Assembly: GCA_030528815.1 (NCBI GenBank)
Contig: JAUMYE010000010.1
Span: forward strand, 1-17,243
DNA from: Candidatus Saccharimonadota bacterium
GTDB taxonomy: Bacteria > Patescibacteriota > Saccharimonadia > Saccharimonadales > Saccharimonadaceae
DNA length: 17,243 nt
Reading direction: 5' to 3'
Each line of letters starts with the position of its first letter. Position 1 is the stretch's first letter. Under the pieces are notes generated by a model. It was not told the origin of the DNA and did no database searches. It worked only from the letters and a program-made list of their open reading frames with translations. A program made the translations under genes and the position numbers. Shown in pieces: positions 1 to 6,683 of this stretch.

Positions 1-442
1 TAAATAACGATGCCGGCATATCTCGATAATTACTAGTCAAAATGCCAATATTGTGGTTTTTATGAGCATAGACGTATATCGCTAGCCCCGCATCTGTCAA
101 ACTTGCTTTCTTTGCCTCCTGGCAATACGCGACCCTAAACAGAGCGTTCTCTTTTGCTAGAAATTGCTTTTCCGTATTGCCTACAGGCTCAATACCCAAC
201 TCTTCCATAAAACGCATGAAGTTATTACTATGCACGATATCTTTAGCGCCTCTAATAAATTCTTGATATACCGCCTGCGTAGTCAATAAGTCGCAATTAA
301 TGTCGTTTAGATAGTTTAGAAACAGATACATAGCATTATCGCGCTCAGATGAAGCGTCTATTAGAGCAGTATTGTCCACCAAAATATAGCCATTCCTAAA
401 CCGCTCTAGGCTCTGCTTATCGAAGATTAGATTCTTTGTCAT
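1..442 (-). CDS. PIN-domain nuclease, probable VapC-like toxin (partial, C-terminus off window)
   Basis: The minus-strand frame opens at the ATG at 442-440 and stays open for 147 codons to the left edge, so the C-terminus is missing. It reads as a PIN domain, a Mg-dependent RNase fold. An early Asp follows a hydrophobic strand (VDNTALID, D23), a Glu sits in VYQEF (E61), and LTDAGLAIYVYA (D117) is followed by ILTSNYRDMP (D141). This spacing fits the acidic quartet of PIN/VapC proteins. The start lies inside the end of the preceding small ORF (26 bases shared), the arrangement of a type II toxin-antitoxin operon with translational coupling. No strong Shine-Dalgarno site precedes the ATG, which fits coupling. 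The PIN fold is fairly secure. The toxin role is inferred from context, and a stand-alone PIN nuclease is the alternative. Confidence 0.78.
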   Translation of the reverse strand, partial: MTKNLIFDKQSLERFRNGYILVDNTALIDASSERDNAMYLFLNYLNDINCDLLTTQAVYQEFIRGAKDIVHSNNFMRFMEELGIEPVGNTEKQFLAKENALFRVAYCQEAKKASLTDAGLAIYVYAHKNHNIGILTSNYRDMPASLF

Positions 443-578
443 TTTTGGCCGCCGGAATCGAATCTTTAATCTTGTCTATAAGTTCATTTATTTTCTTTTT
501 ATCAAACTTTTTATTTTTCTTTTTTCGGGCCACATCCAAATCGACAAAGGTTGGTTCAAGAATAGTCATGCCATTCAT
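417..578 (-). CDS. small antitoxin-like protein upstream of the PIN gene
   Basis: This is a 53-aa ORF starting MNGMTILEP and ending in TAA at 417. I chose the ATG at 578-576 because GGAGG (minus strand, 588-584) lies five bases upstream. A longer reading from further upstream has no such site. The protein is very charged. A short N-terminal strand-like stretch (TILEPTFVDLDV) is followed by a lysine-rich segment and a probable helix (KKINELIDKIKDSI). I do not recognise a named antitoxin family and see no clear ribbon-helix-helix or AbrB signature. The antitoxin call rests on small size, charge, the overlap with a PIN gene, and palindromes in its promoter that could be autoregulatory operators. 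Confidence 0.55.
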   Translation of the reverse strand: MNGMTILEPTFVDLDVARKKKNKKFDKKKINELIDKIKDSIPAAKNDKESNLR

Positions 579-583
579 TGTAT

Positions 584-602
584 CCTCCATAATTAAATTA
601 TA
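584..602 (-). promoter_or_regulatory. -10 box and Shine-Dalgarno of the PIN/antitoxin pair
   Basis: A perfect TATAAT occurs on the minus strand at 602-597, followed by GGAGG at 588-584 and the ATG at 578. The predicted 5' leader is only about 10-15 bases. No convincing -35 box is found 16-18 bases upstream; that place overlaps the palindrome at 612-621. Confidence 0.5.
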
Positions 603-611
603 TATCAATGA

Positions 612-621
612 AGAGTACTCT
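612..621. repeat. perfect 10-bp palindrome upstream of the toxin-antitoxin -10 box
   Basis: AGAGTACTCT is its own reverse complement and ends about 10 bases from the -10 box of the antitoxin-like gene. This is a usual position for an autorepressor operator in type II toxin-antitoxin promoters. The symmetry is seen; the operator role is inferred. Confidence 0.4.
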
Positions 622-631
622 ATATGATGGA

Positions 632-643
632 GTTTTGCAAAAC
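632..643. repeat. perfect 12-bp palindrome upstream of the toxin-antitoxin promoter
   Basis: GTTTTGCAAAAC is fully self-complementary and lies 10 bases beyond the 612-621 palindrome, about one helical turn away. The two could form a paired operator. No gene explains it. Confidence 0.4.
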
Positions 644-837
644 ATGTGCTTGTTTTAAGATTACGTGAGTAAAATTGTATTGCATGCGATCATGTCTATA
701 TTGTTAGGTTTTACAATTTTTCGGGCAGTTAAATGCGGTCTTACGAAACCACCAGTTGAGTCGCCGAAGAATGCCTTAAGAACTATTTATTTTTAGTCAT
801 TAAAAAGAATGAGGAGATTGTGAAATTTTAAGACTAC

Positions 838-867
838 TTGACGTTTTAAAAATAATAGGGCTACAAT
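838..867 (+). promoter_or_regulatory. sigma70-like promoter on the plus strand, possible small RNA promoter
   Basis: TTGACG (838-843), an 18-base spacer and TACAAT (862-867) match the consensus at five of six positions in each box. Transcription would start near 874 and run through the inverted repeat at 896-959. The -10 box overlaps the only ATG of the local plus-strand ORF, so the transcript would not encode that ORF. Confidence 0.35.
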
Positions 868-895
868 GAAGACACTACAAGGTACAGCACTGCTG

Positions 896-959
896 CATAG
901 CGGATCCAAGGCCTTGTTTTTTGTTGAGTTGTTCAGAGATTCCAAACAACTCCGCTATG
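896..959 (+). repeat. nested inverted repeat, possible RNA stem-loop
   Basis: The outer arms are CATAGCGGA (896-904) and TCCGCTATG (951-959). The inner arms are GAGTTGTT (926-933) and AACAACTC (945-952), around an 11-base loop. Both pairs are perfect and share two bases at 951-952. The structure is therefore one 15-base right arm matching a left arm interrupted by about 22 bases. A 10-bp palindrome, CAAGGCCTTG, and a T-run lie in the interruption. Confidence 0.45.
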
Positions 960-1117
960 ACAAATTAGTTAATACGCTCAATTCTTTCGCTAGATTTCTG
1001 AACAATTACGGAAAGGACAAAAAGCGGAGGCATACTCCACTATCATGCAAACTAAGACCTTTCAGTCAGCCCTATGAGTATAGTTTAGAAAATATCCCAG
1101 CAAAACGTCATATAGTC

Positions 1118-1133
1118 ATATTGCGCGCAATAT
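1118..1133. repeat. 16-bp perfect palindrome just beyond the HEPN-like gene
   Basis: ATATTGCGCGCAATAT is fully self-complementary and begins seven bases past the stop of the HEPN-like gene. It could fold into a 6-bp stem with a CGCG loop. No T-run follows on the minus strand, so it is not a standard terminator. A protein-binding site is equally possible. Confidence 0.45.
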
Positions 1134-1140
1134 TATTCAG

Positions 1141-1695
1141 TCAAATCTTTGGCATTTTTATTGTCCAATCTTTTTCATATTCTTTTAATTTATTTTTGTT
1201 TTTATCATAGTAGTTTTCTGCTGCTGTTTTAAGGTAATCTACTAGTGCACGAATACTTAGACGATAATGAATATTAATCGTGCTTTCATCGTCGTCTAAC
1301 ATCGTAGAGCCAAAACTATGCGCGTAAATATCGAATTGATTCTTTTCGTCGTCCGCTAGCGTAATGCTATTTATTGTTTTATTTGAACTAATTTTTGTTG
1401 TTGCTTCATGAAGTAATGTATTCCGGATATGAAATAATAATTCTCCGTCCGTAGGTACTTTTATCTGCTGATATTTACTATTCTCATCAAGTTTCGGAAG
1501 CGCCACTGTGGCTTTTTGGTTAATTATATTGGGAGCGAACGTATCGACCCATTTTATATATCTGGGCCCTGTGCCTTCCTTCGGGTATTCTATTGCTCCA
1601 AAAGCATCTGGCAATGTTAGGGTTAGTGCAAGAGCGGCAAGGATAGCATTGTTATCGAGGCAGATATTTATCTCTTTTAAAATTCGATCAAACAT
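1141..1695 (-). CDS. HEPN-like protein with R-x4-H motif
   Basis: This is a 184-aa protein ending in TGA. The N-terminal helix (residues 1-35, ILAALALTLTLPDAFGAIEYP) is followed by GPRYIKWVD, then by HIRNTLLHEAT, in which R91 and H96 form R-x4-H. That motif is the catalytic signature of HEPN ribonucleases. A helical C-terminal half follows (residues 140-180). From memory, the pattern of an LPD..G helix, a RYxxW segment and an LRxxLLHE segment recurs in a family of small Firmicutes proteins usually left as hypothetical; this could not be checked here. The gene starts 20 bases after the 581-aa gene stops, with only a weak ribosome site, so the two are probably co-transcribed. HEPN RNases are common toxins or effectors in defence and toxin-antitoxin systems; that role is inferred here. 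Confidence 0.7.
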   Translation of the reverse strand: MFDRILKEINICLDNNAILAALALTLTLPDAFGAIEYPKEGTGPRYIKWVDTFAPNIINQKATVALPKLDENSKYQQIKVPTDGELLFHIRNTLLHEATTKISSNKTINSITLADDEKNQFDIYAHSFGSTMLDDDESTINIHYRLSIRALVDYLKTAAENYYDKNKNKLKEYEKDWTIKMPKI

Positions 1696-1715
1696 GATTT
1701 TCGAAATCCGTGTTA

Positions 1716-3461
1716 TTAATTTGTGACTTTTAACAAATTCATAATAGGCTGGCTTTTAAAAATCTTTTTTGCTTCATTTGATTCCAGACTCCCGAGCTCT
1801 TGGATTGCTTTGCGCTTATGATTCAATAGAATTTCACAGCAAATACGCAGATATGGATCTGCTGCACTATTCTTTATTTCTGTTATTTCGGATATATCAT
1901 CGATTGATAGTTTTCCTTTTCTTTTTTTGATTTGCAATTTATTAATTGTGATTATCTGGGAGTCTTTTGTGTCGAGCTCGGCGCAAAGTTTTAGTAGTTT
2001 TTCTGATATACCTAAAAATGTCTCGTTTTTGTTTTCGTCAAAAGCTTTTATTAATTCAAGCGCTTGCTGGTTGATAAGGCCGTGATCTTCTTTACTGTAG
2101 ACGCTGTTTTCAATTAAGCCGTCTATCATTTTCAAATCAAAATTATTTGCTAGGTAAACATTTGATTTTAATGCAAAAAGCGGGTTATTAGTAGAATAAC
2201 CTTCAGCATTTGTGGCCGTAATTACTACTTCTCCATTCAAAATATTATCAATTGTTACAAAGTTACCCTTACCGTTTTTCGTGGGTATAAAGAAAAGAGC
2301 TAGTTTTATATCATAAAAGTTAAAGGTGCCGAATGTTGGTTTTTGAATAGGAACCCGTACTTCTCTATTATTCGAGATATCTTTTAGAATGCCTGCCACC
2401 TCAACAGTCTTTTCGGGGTCCCACAAATCAAGATTTGGGTCTTTTAAAACATGCATTTTTATCAATGCTTCATTTAGGCTGTCGAGCAGGCCAATTCTCT
2501 TCTTTATTTCATTCTTTCTCTGTTCATCGAAGTGGATTTCAACTTCTTTATCTCCTAACATAAATCTATCAGGACCTATTAGCTTCTGAAGGAATCGAGT
2601 ATCTTCGATTTGCTTTTTTAGGCCACCATGAATACAATACTCGAATGTATTTTTCGACAAATTAATTTTAAAAGAATCACCAATTAATATACTTTCATCT
2701 TCTTGCGACGCATGAAACCGGACAGTCCTTGACTCGGTTTTTTCTATATCAAACACTTTCGCGCCTAATCCTTCAGCCGTAATGTTATCAAGTTTACACT
2801 TCACGATTTGCGTTACATTTTTGTTGTCATCAAGATTGTAATAACATTTTTCCTCCTGAAGCCTACTTCTTAGCTCTATAATCGGATTGCTATGTTCCGC
2901 TAGAAAGATATACTCTTTGCCCTGATCAAGCGTGCTATTATTGAATGCTAGCTCGGGGGCAGCTTTTTGAAGTCTTCTATTCGCATTAAATACTTCACAA
3001 ATTCTTTTTAATTCCTCGGATTCTCTGCGCGAGGTTATTTCATTTAGCCTGATGCTTTTTGTCTTATTGTGCTTTGCGATAGCATCTTTAATATATTCGC
3101 GCAATTCGTATGGCAAAAGCGAGGCATATTGCACGGTTTGCTTTCCTCGCCAATCATCAACCACTAGCAAAAGCGCTCCATCGTTTTTAAGCATAAATTC
3201 GAGATCTGCGACGTCTAAAGGATAGCTGCTCTTAGACTTTCTATTCCTCGTAAAGTTTTCTCTTCCTTTTATTTGAACGTCTACACCAAAAGAAAAATTT
3301 TCTTTTTTATTCGTTTCGTCGTTTTTGAAAAAATAAATTTTTCCATCGAGAACTATCTTTTTGTCTTTTTCGTTTATATCATGTTCCGCATTTGAGATGC
3401 TATCTACTATATCTCTTATTTTCGTTATCGCTCTTGATTCGATTTTATTTGAGTTTGCCAT
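1716..3461 (-). CDS. large protein with N-terminal DUF4365-like, PD-(D/E)XK-type nuclease domain
   Basis: This is a 581-aa soluble protein. Residues about 10-125 resemble DUF4365-type domains. A short strand holds D39 (VLDGKIYFF), then GVDVQIKG holds Q63-x-K65, which fits the D...(E/Q)xK core of PD-(D/E)XK nucleases. Next come LDVADLEFMLKNDGALLLVV and a LLPYELREYI segment that recurs in this group. Residues 130-400 are mixed alpha/beta without a motif I can name. Residues 450-575 are helical and could be TPR-like. The next gene, 20 bases downstream, encodes a HEPN-like protein. The start ATG has no Shine-Dalgarno site but sits right beside a predicted promoter. The likely role is a sensor or effector of an antiphage module, by analogy only. 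The nuclease fold is a motif-level call; alternatives are a restriction-like protein of unknown role. Confidence 0.65.
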   Translation of the reverse strand: MANSNKIESRAITKIRDIVDSISNAEHDINEKDKKIVLDGKIYFFKNDETNKKENFSFGVDVQIKGRENFTRNRKSKSSYPLDVADLEFMLKNDGALLLVVDDWRGKQTVQYASLLPYELREYIKDAIAKHNKTKSIRLNEITSRRESEELKRICEVFNANRRLQKAAPELAFNNSTLDQGKEYIFLAEHSNPIIELRSRLQEEKCYYNLDDNKNVTQIVKCKLDNITAEGLGAKVFDIEKTESRTVRFHASQEDESILIGDSFKINLSKNTFEYCIHGGLKKQIEDTRFLQKLIGPDRFMLGDKEVEIHFDEQRKNEIKKRIGLLDSLNEALIKMHVLKDPNLDLWDPEKTVEVAGILKDISNNREVRVPIQKPTFGTFNFYDIKLALFFIPTKNGKGNFVTIDNILNGEVVITATNAEGYSTNNPLFALKSNVYLANNFDLKMIDGLIENSVYSKEDHGLINQQALELIKAFDENKNETFLGISEKLLKLCAELDTKDSQIITINKLQIKKRKGKLSIDDISEITEIKNSAADPYLRICCEILLNHKRKAIQELGSLESNEAKKIFKSQPIMNLLKVTN

Positions 3462-3469
3462 TATTTATA

Positions 3470-3498
3470 ATAATATTTTTTATTAATTAACCATTCAA
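3470..3498 (-). promoter_or_regulatory. promoter of the 581-aa/HEPN pair, predicted leaderless
   Basis: On the minus strand TTGAAT (3498-3493), a 17-base spacer and TATTAT (3475-3470) form a reasonable sigma70-like promoter. The start point would fall at about 3463, one or two bases before the ATG at 3461. This matches the absence of any ribosome-binding site. Confidence 0.4.
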
Positions 3499-3558
3499 GT
3501 GTAAGCGTTATGGATGCTATTTTATATAAAGACTGTTATATTTTTTAAACTTCCCTAT

Positions 3559-3702
3559 TTAAGCCAGGGTTGAGAACAATAGTTTTACTGCAGTTAATTC
3601 ACCAGTGCCGCTCTCAGCAAAAACTACCTCATTCGTTCGTTTTTGCCCATCATCTTTAGCTCAAAAAGTCGAACAGACTATTTTGCATTCTTCATGAGCT
3701 CC
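3559..3702 (-). pseudogene. possible decayed coding fragment, origin unknown
   Basis: One minus-strand frame reads as protein-like sequence for 47 codons, with one internal TGA at 3663-3661 and a final TAA at 3561-3559. The last 33 residues (starting AKDDGQKRTN, containing VVFAESGTGELTAVKLL) look like a real C-terminus rather than noise. There is no start codon, ribosome site or recognisable family. It may be the tail of a gene lost when the neighbouring polysaccharide or defence genes were exchanged. Random open frame remains possible. Confidence 0.25.
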
Positions 3703-3726
3703 TTATAGATCTACAATACGGCACTG
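3603..3726. repeat. nested inverted repeats in the gap between operons
   Basis: The outer pair is CAGTGCCG (3603-3610) and CGGCACTG (3719-3726). The inner pair is GCAAAAAC (3617-3624) and GTTTTTGC (3639-3646), around a 14-base loop. Both pairs are perfect 8-mers. The 3462-3866 gap otherwise holds only a promoter, a possible coding remnant and a terminator. Confidence 0.35.
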
Positions 3727-3824
3727 AACTTGAGTAGATGCCGAGGTTTTTGTTTAGGGATGATAAGTTGAAAAGTATGGATTAGTTAGATAGTATGTCC
3801 ATTATCAGCAAAGACTTTGAATTA

Positions 3825-3859
3825 AAAATATCTCCACTGCTAGGCAGAGGAGATATTTT
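3825..3859 (-). terminator. intrinsic terminator of the polysaccharide operon
   Basis: An 11-bp perfect stem (3825-3835 with 3849-3859), an A/A mismatch, then a further 4-bp stem (CTGC/GCAG) and a 3-base loop. On the minus strand the stem runs into TTTTTAA. It lies eight bases past the stop of the cytidylyltransferase stump. Confidence 0.8.
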
Positions 3860-3866
3860 GGAGGAT

Positions 3867-4172
3867 TTACGCCAAAAATCCCTTGAAGCTACTTGCTAGT
3901 CTTGCGAACAAGCCCTGCTTCTTTTCGGATTCGGTCTTTTCGATTTTAACGACGGTTGGGTTTGCTGGAAGCTGGAGCTTTTCGCGGAGTTTAGTAGAAG
4001 ATACTTTCTGAGTATACGAGAAGTAGACCACAGTTGAGCCATATTTCTTGAGCTCTGCTTCGCATTTGCTGAATAGCTCGGAGCCTTTCCAGTCGTCGCC
4101 GACAAACATAGCGTCGAACTTGTATTTGTGATAGGCTGCGATTTTGTCTTTATCTATGCAATAGTTTTCTCG
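3867..4172 (-). pseudogene. C-terminal stump of a TagD-like glycerol-3-phosphate cytidylyltransferase
   Basis: The frame is open from 4172, just after a TAA at 4175-4173, and encodes 101 residues. Recognisable family sequence begins almost at once: ENYCID, then HKYKFDAMFVGDDWKGSE, VVYFSYT and VSSTKLRE, the conserved C-terminal half of TagD/TarD-type nucleotidyltransferases. The N-terminal half, including the nucleotide-binding HxGH motif, is absent, so it cannot be an active enzyme. The first internal ATG is at 4109, without a good ribosome site. The first ~23 bases overlap the end of the flippase gene in another frame. The intact ancestor would have made a CDP-activated polyol for a surface polymer. 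The truncation is seen; loss by recombination is inferred. Confidence 0.85.
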
Positions 4173-5685
4173 TTACACTAAGCCCTTTTTTACTCACCTT
4201 ACGCACAATACCTTTTTCATAGTCATTGGCACAGAGAGCATAAGCAGTAGCACAGTAAAGCACTACATAGACTCCAGAATATACGAATAACGCCAACTTT
4301 CCACTAAAACCAGTAAGGCAAATGAAGATTATCGTAGTACCGAGTGGCAGCATAAAACGAATTGTCATTCCAAGGATATTCTTCCAGAATCTCAAGATAT
4401 CGAGCTTGATGACGCGCGCATAGTAAATATTCATAATTATCACATTGCAAATTAGCAACGATGCGGCAGTTCCGACAGCGGCACCAGTCGGACCCTTCCA
4501 TTTAGCCAAGAAAACACTCGCAATAATATTCGCAACCGACATAATACACATCATAATCGTACGGAAGCGGAACTTATTCATTGCTTGCATGATACTGAGA
4601 CCAAGATTCTGAATAAGCGGAATACAAAGCGGAAGAATTAGGAGTAGAGCCACATAGTAAGCTTCGTCAAAATCAGTGCCCACCCACATGCGAATAAATT
4701 CTTTACCAACCAAAACGAGCCCACTTCCCATCAGGAAAACGATATAATACTGAATGCGGCCAACTTTAATAAACTCGTCAGAGATTTCTTTTATATCCGC
4801 TTTACGCGCAATCATTTTAGACATTTTAGGAAGTAGAACTCCGCTAACTGCAGTCGACAAGTTGATAAAAAGCTGATTTAGAGTAGATGCCGCCGAATAG
4901 ATCGATACTGCGGCAGTACCGCAGAACATCCCAAGAATAAACTGGTCTGCACTCCAGTTTATCTTATCCGCAATGACGCCGAGAAAGATAAAGAATGAGT
5001 AGGCAAAAACTGTCTTGAAGAGTTTTTTATCGAATCCGAGGAATTTAATTTTAGTTTGTAGTTTTTTACAACAGAAAATGTAATTTGCCAATAGAACACT
5101 TATGTTAACTACCGTAATAACAATACAAAGCGCAATTGATTTAAAACCGAGGAATAGAAGTGGAATCATCAATAACGGTTTTACAATCGTATTAATTGTA
5201 GCTAATATTTTCTGAAAAACAAACTGCTCTCTTGCGGTAATAATCGAATTATATATACTAAATGCAAAAGTTACGAACAGATTAAACGACAGAATCATGA
5301 GCATAATTCGCATCTTACCAAGCTCTTCAGGTGTTAGACTTTCGTTAAAAATATTATTCGTATTGAGCGAAAGAATTAATCCGGCAATTCCTGCAACTAT
5401 ACCAATAATAATATAGATAAGGTGAAACATGCCGTGAAGTTTGCGCTCTTTCTCTAATTCTTTCTTCTCGCGATATTTGGCAGTATAAACAATAATAGCA
5501 TTACCGAAGCCTAGATCTAACACAGTCAAATAGCCAATAATTGACGAAACTAGCGAAAATAAGCCATATTCACCATTCCCTAATTTGCCAATCAGAAACG
5601 GAGTATATAAAAGCTGGATTAGCGCATTGGCGATAATTGTCACATATGATAAGGCGGCGCCGATTTTTCGTTGATTATTTTTCAT
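4150..5685 (-). CDS. polysaccharide flippase, Wzx/PST family
   Basis: This is a 511-aa integral membrane protein with about 14 hydrophobic segments along its length, the usual size and layout of O-antigen/teuronic-type flippases in the MOP superfamily. The N-terminus (KIGAALSYVTIIANALIQLL, then TPFLIGKLGNGEYGLFSL) is the classic start of this family. It would move lipid-linked repeat units across the cytoplasmic membrane. The start overlaps the end of the pyruvyl transferase gene by 11 bases. The last five codons (KLLHR) and the TAA lie inside DNA that, in another frame, encodes the cytidylyltransferase stump. The natural C-terminus may therefore have been lost or rewritten. The function call is firm; the exported substrate is unknown. 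Confidence 0.9.
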   Translation of the reverse strand: MKNNQRKIGAALSYVTIIANALIQLLYTPFLIGKLGNGEYGLFSLVSSIIGYLTVLDLGFGNAIIVYTAKYREKKELEKERKLHGMFHLIYIIIGIVAGIAGLILSLNTNNIFNESLTPEELGKMRIMLMILSFNLFVTFAFSIYNSIITAREQFVFQKILATINTIVKPLLMIPLLFLGFKSIALCIVITVVNISVLLANYIFCCKKLQTKIKFLGFDKKLFKTVFAYSFFIFLGVIADKINWSADQFILGMFCGTAAVSIYSAASTLNQLFINLSTAVSGVLLPKMSKMIARKADIKEISDEFIKVGRIQYYIVFLMGSGLVLVGKEFIRMWVGTDFDEAYYVALLLILPLCIPLIQNLGLSIMQAMNKFRFRTIMMCIMSVANIIASVFLAKWKGPTGAAVGTAASLLICNVIIMNIYYARVIKLDILRFWKNILGMTIRFMLPLGTTIIFICLTGFSGKLALFVYSGVYVVLYCATAYALCANDYEKGIVRKVSKKGLSVTRKLLHR

Positions 5686-6683
5686 CTTTGATTTCCAATG
5701 ACTTCCTAAGGAAGTTAAGCGATTTCTCTTGTTCTTTCTTTATAATTATCTTCGCTTCAGAATAATCACATGCTTGATTCTGTTTTGTGATTTCTTTGCC
5801 ATTATATTCGCGATTCTTAAGCCTAAAGGTATCGATTAGGTTTTGCAAACGAGTATACATATAATTTTCTTTACCAGTTCGCTTAAAGGCGACAAATGGG
5901 CGCTCAAAAATGAAGGAAAAGACACAAGCATGAAACGAGTCTGTGCAGATTAGCTGAGCGTGATGAATTAGATATAAGAATTCCTCTACACCATAGTTGG
6001 AGTCACGCTTATCTGAGAAATAAATGGTTTTATATCCTTTTCCTTTTGCGAACTTTCCAATCACCGCTTCGTGGTCACGATTGCCTAGGATGTAACAAAG
6101 GACATATTTTTCATCTTCAGCCAAATCTTTTGGTCTCTTCTCGAGAGCTTCGTATTCTGGTTTATCGAGTAGTAAAGTAGGGTCTAAGACGACCTCGATT
6201 TTTTTATCTGTAAGTTGTTGCAAAAGTTCTTTTGCGGACTGCTCACGGACGGAGATAGCAAAATAATCCTCAAGCATTGCTCTATAATAATCTTTTTGTT
6301 TAGACGTTAGCTCTTCGACCCCCATCGATGCAGCATATGAGATAATCCTATTGTTTGGATTCTTGGTAGGCAAATTATTATACGTCGATATGTAATCTGG
6401 GTTCCAAACCTGATCTGAACCCACAATAGCCAACTTATAATTAGTTGTATATTTTTCCCTGCCTATACGTTCTTTAGTAAAGCTATTTATAGCAGAATCT
6501 CAGCGGCGTCTTTACCTTCAAAAGATGAACTATCTTTTTAGGAATTGCTTTTTTCCAATTAATTACTGCCTTGTAGCCCATATCACTCATTGCTTTATTC
6601 AGTGCAAAAAGCTGTAAGCGATTGCCATAATTAAAATATCCGTTAAGCGTAAAAATGGATATACCTGTTTTTATGCGTTCCAT
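5675..6683 (-). pseudogene. polysaccharide pyruvyl transferase family gene split by a frameshift
   Basis: The first part (6683 to about 6490) begins MERIKTGISIF and carries FNYGNRLQLFAL, the N-terminal signature of this family. It stops at a TAG at 6485-6483. The second part continues in another frame, reading SFTKERIGREKY, then IVGSDQVWNPDY, DPTLLL and CTDSFHACVFSFIF, all standard family motifs. The second frame opens at a TGA at 6502-6500, so the shift lies between about 6490 and 6502. The combined length is about 336 codons, close to a full-size enzyme. The family transfers pyruvate (or a related group) onto sugars of surface polymers. The gene overlaps the GT2 gene by 13 bases and the flippase by 11. 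Either the gene is broken or the read has a one-base error. No homopolymer explains it. Confidence 0.85.

Larger units (their letters stand above)
609..1140. other. intergenic region without a convincing gene
   Basis: No frame on either strand here gives a recognisable protein. The region carries the palindromes next to the toxin-antitoxin promoter, a plausible plus-strand promoter (838-867), a nested inverted repeat (896-959) and a 16-bp palindrome (1118-1133). It could hold a small RNA or be the residue of an older insertion. The evidence does not decide. Confidence 0.5.

Noticed and set aside
866..1210. Plus-strand 114-codon ORF starting MKTLQGTALLHSG
   Set aside because: Its ATG overlaps the -10 box of the only plausible promoter, its last third is antisense to the HEPN-like gene, and it resembles no family I know.
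3661..3663. In-frame TGA as evidence for a recoded genetic code
   Set aside because: The HEPN-like and polymerase genes end on TGA, the latter in an ATGA overlap with the next start. UGA is therefore a normal stop here.
3896..4105. Second minus-strand frame within the cytidylyltransferase stump
   Set aside because: It is an overlapping shadow; the TagD motifs GDDWKG and SSTKLRE lie in the other frame.
6483..6502. Programmed frameshift or slippage-based phase variation in the pyruvyl transferase gene
   Set aside because: There is no slippery heptamer, homopolymer or short tandem repeat at the junction.
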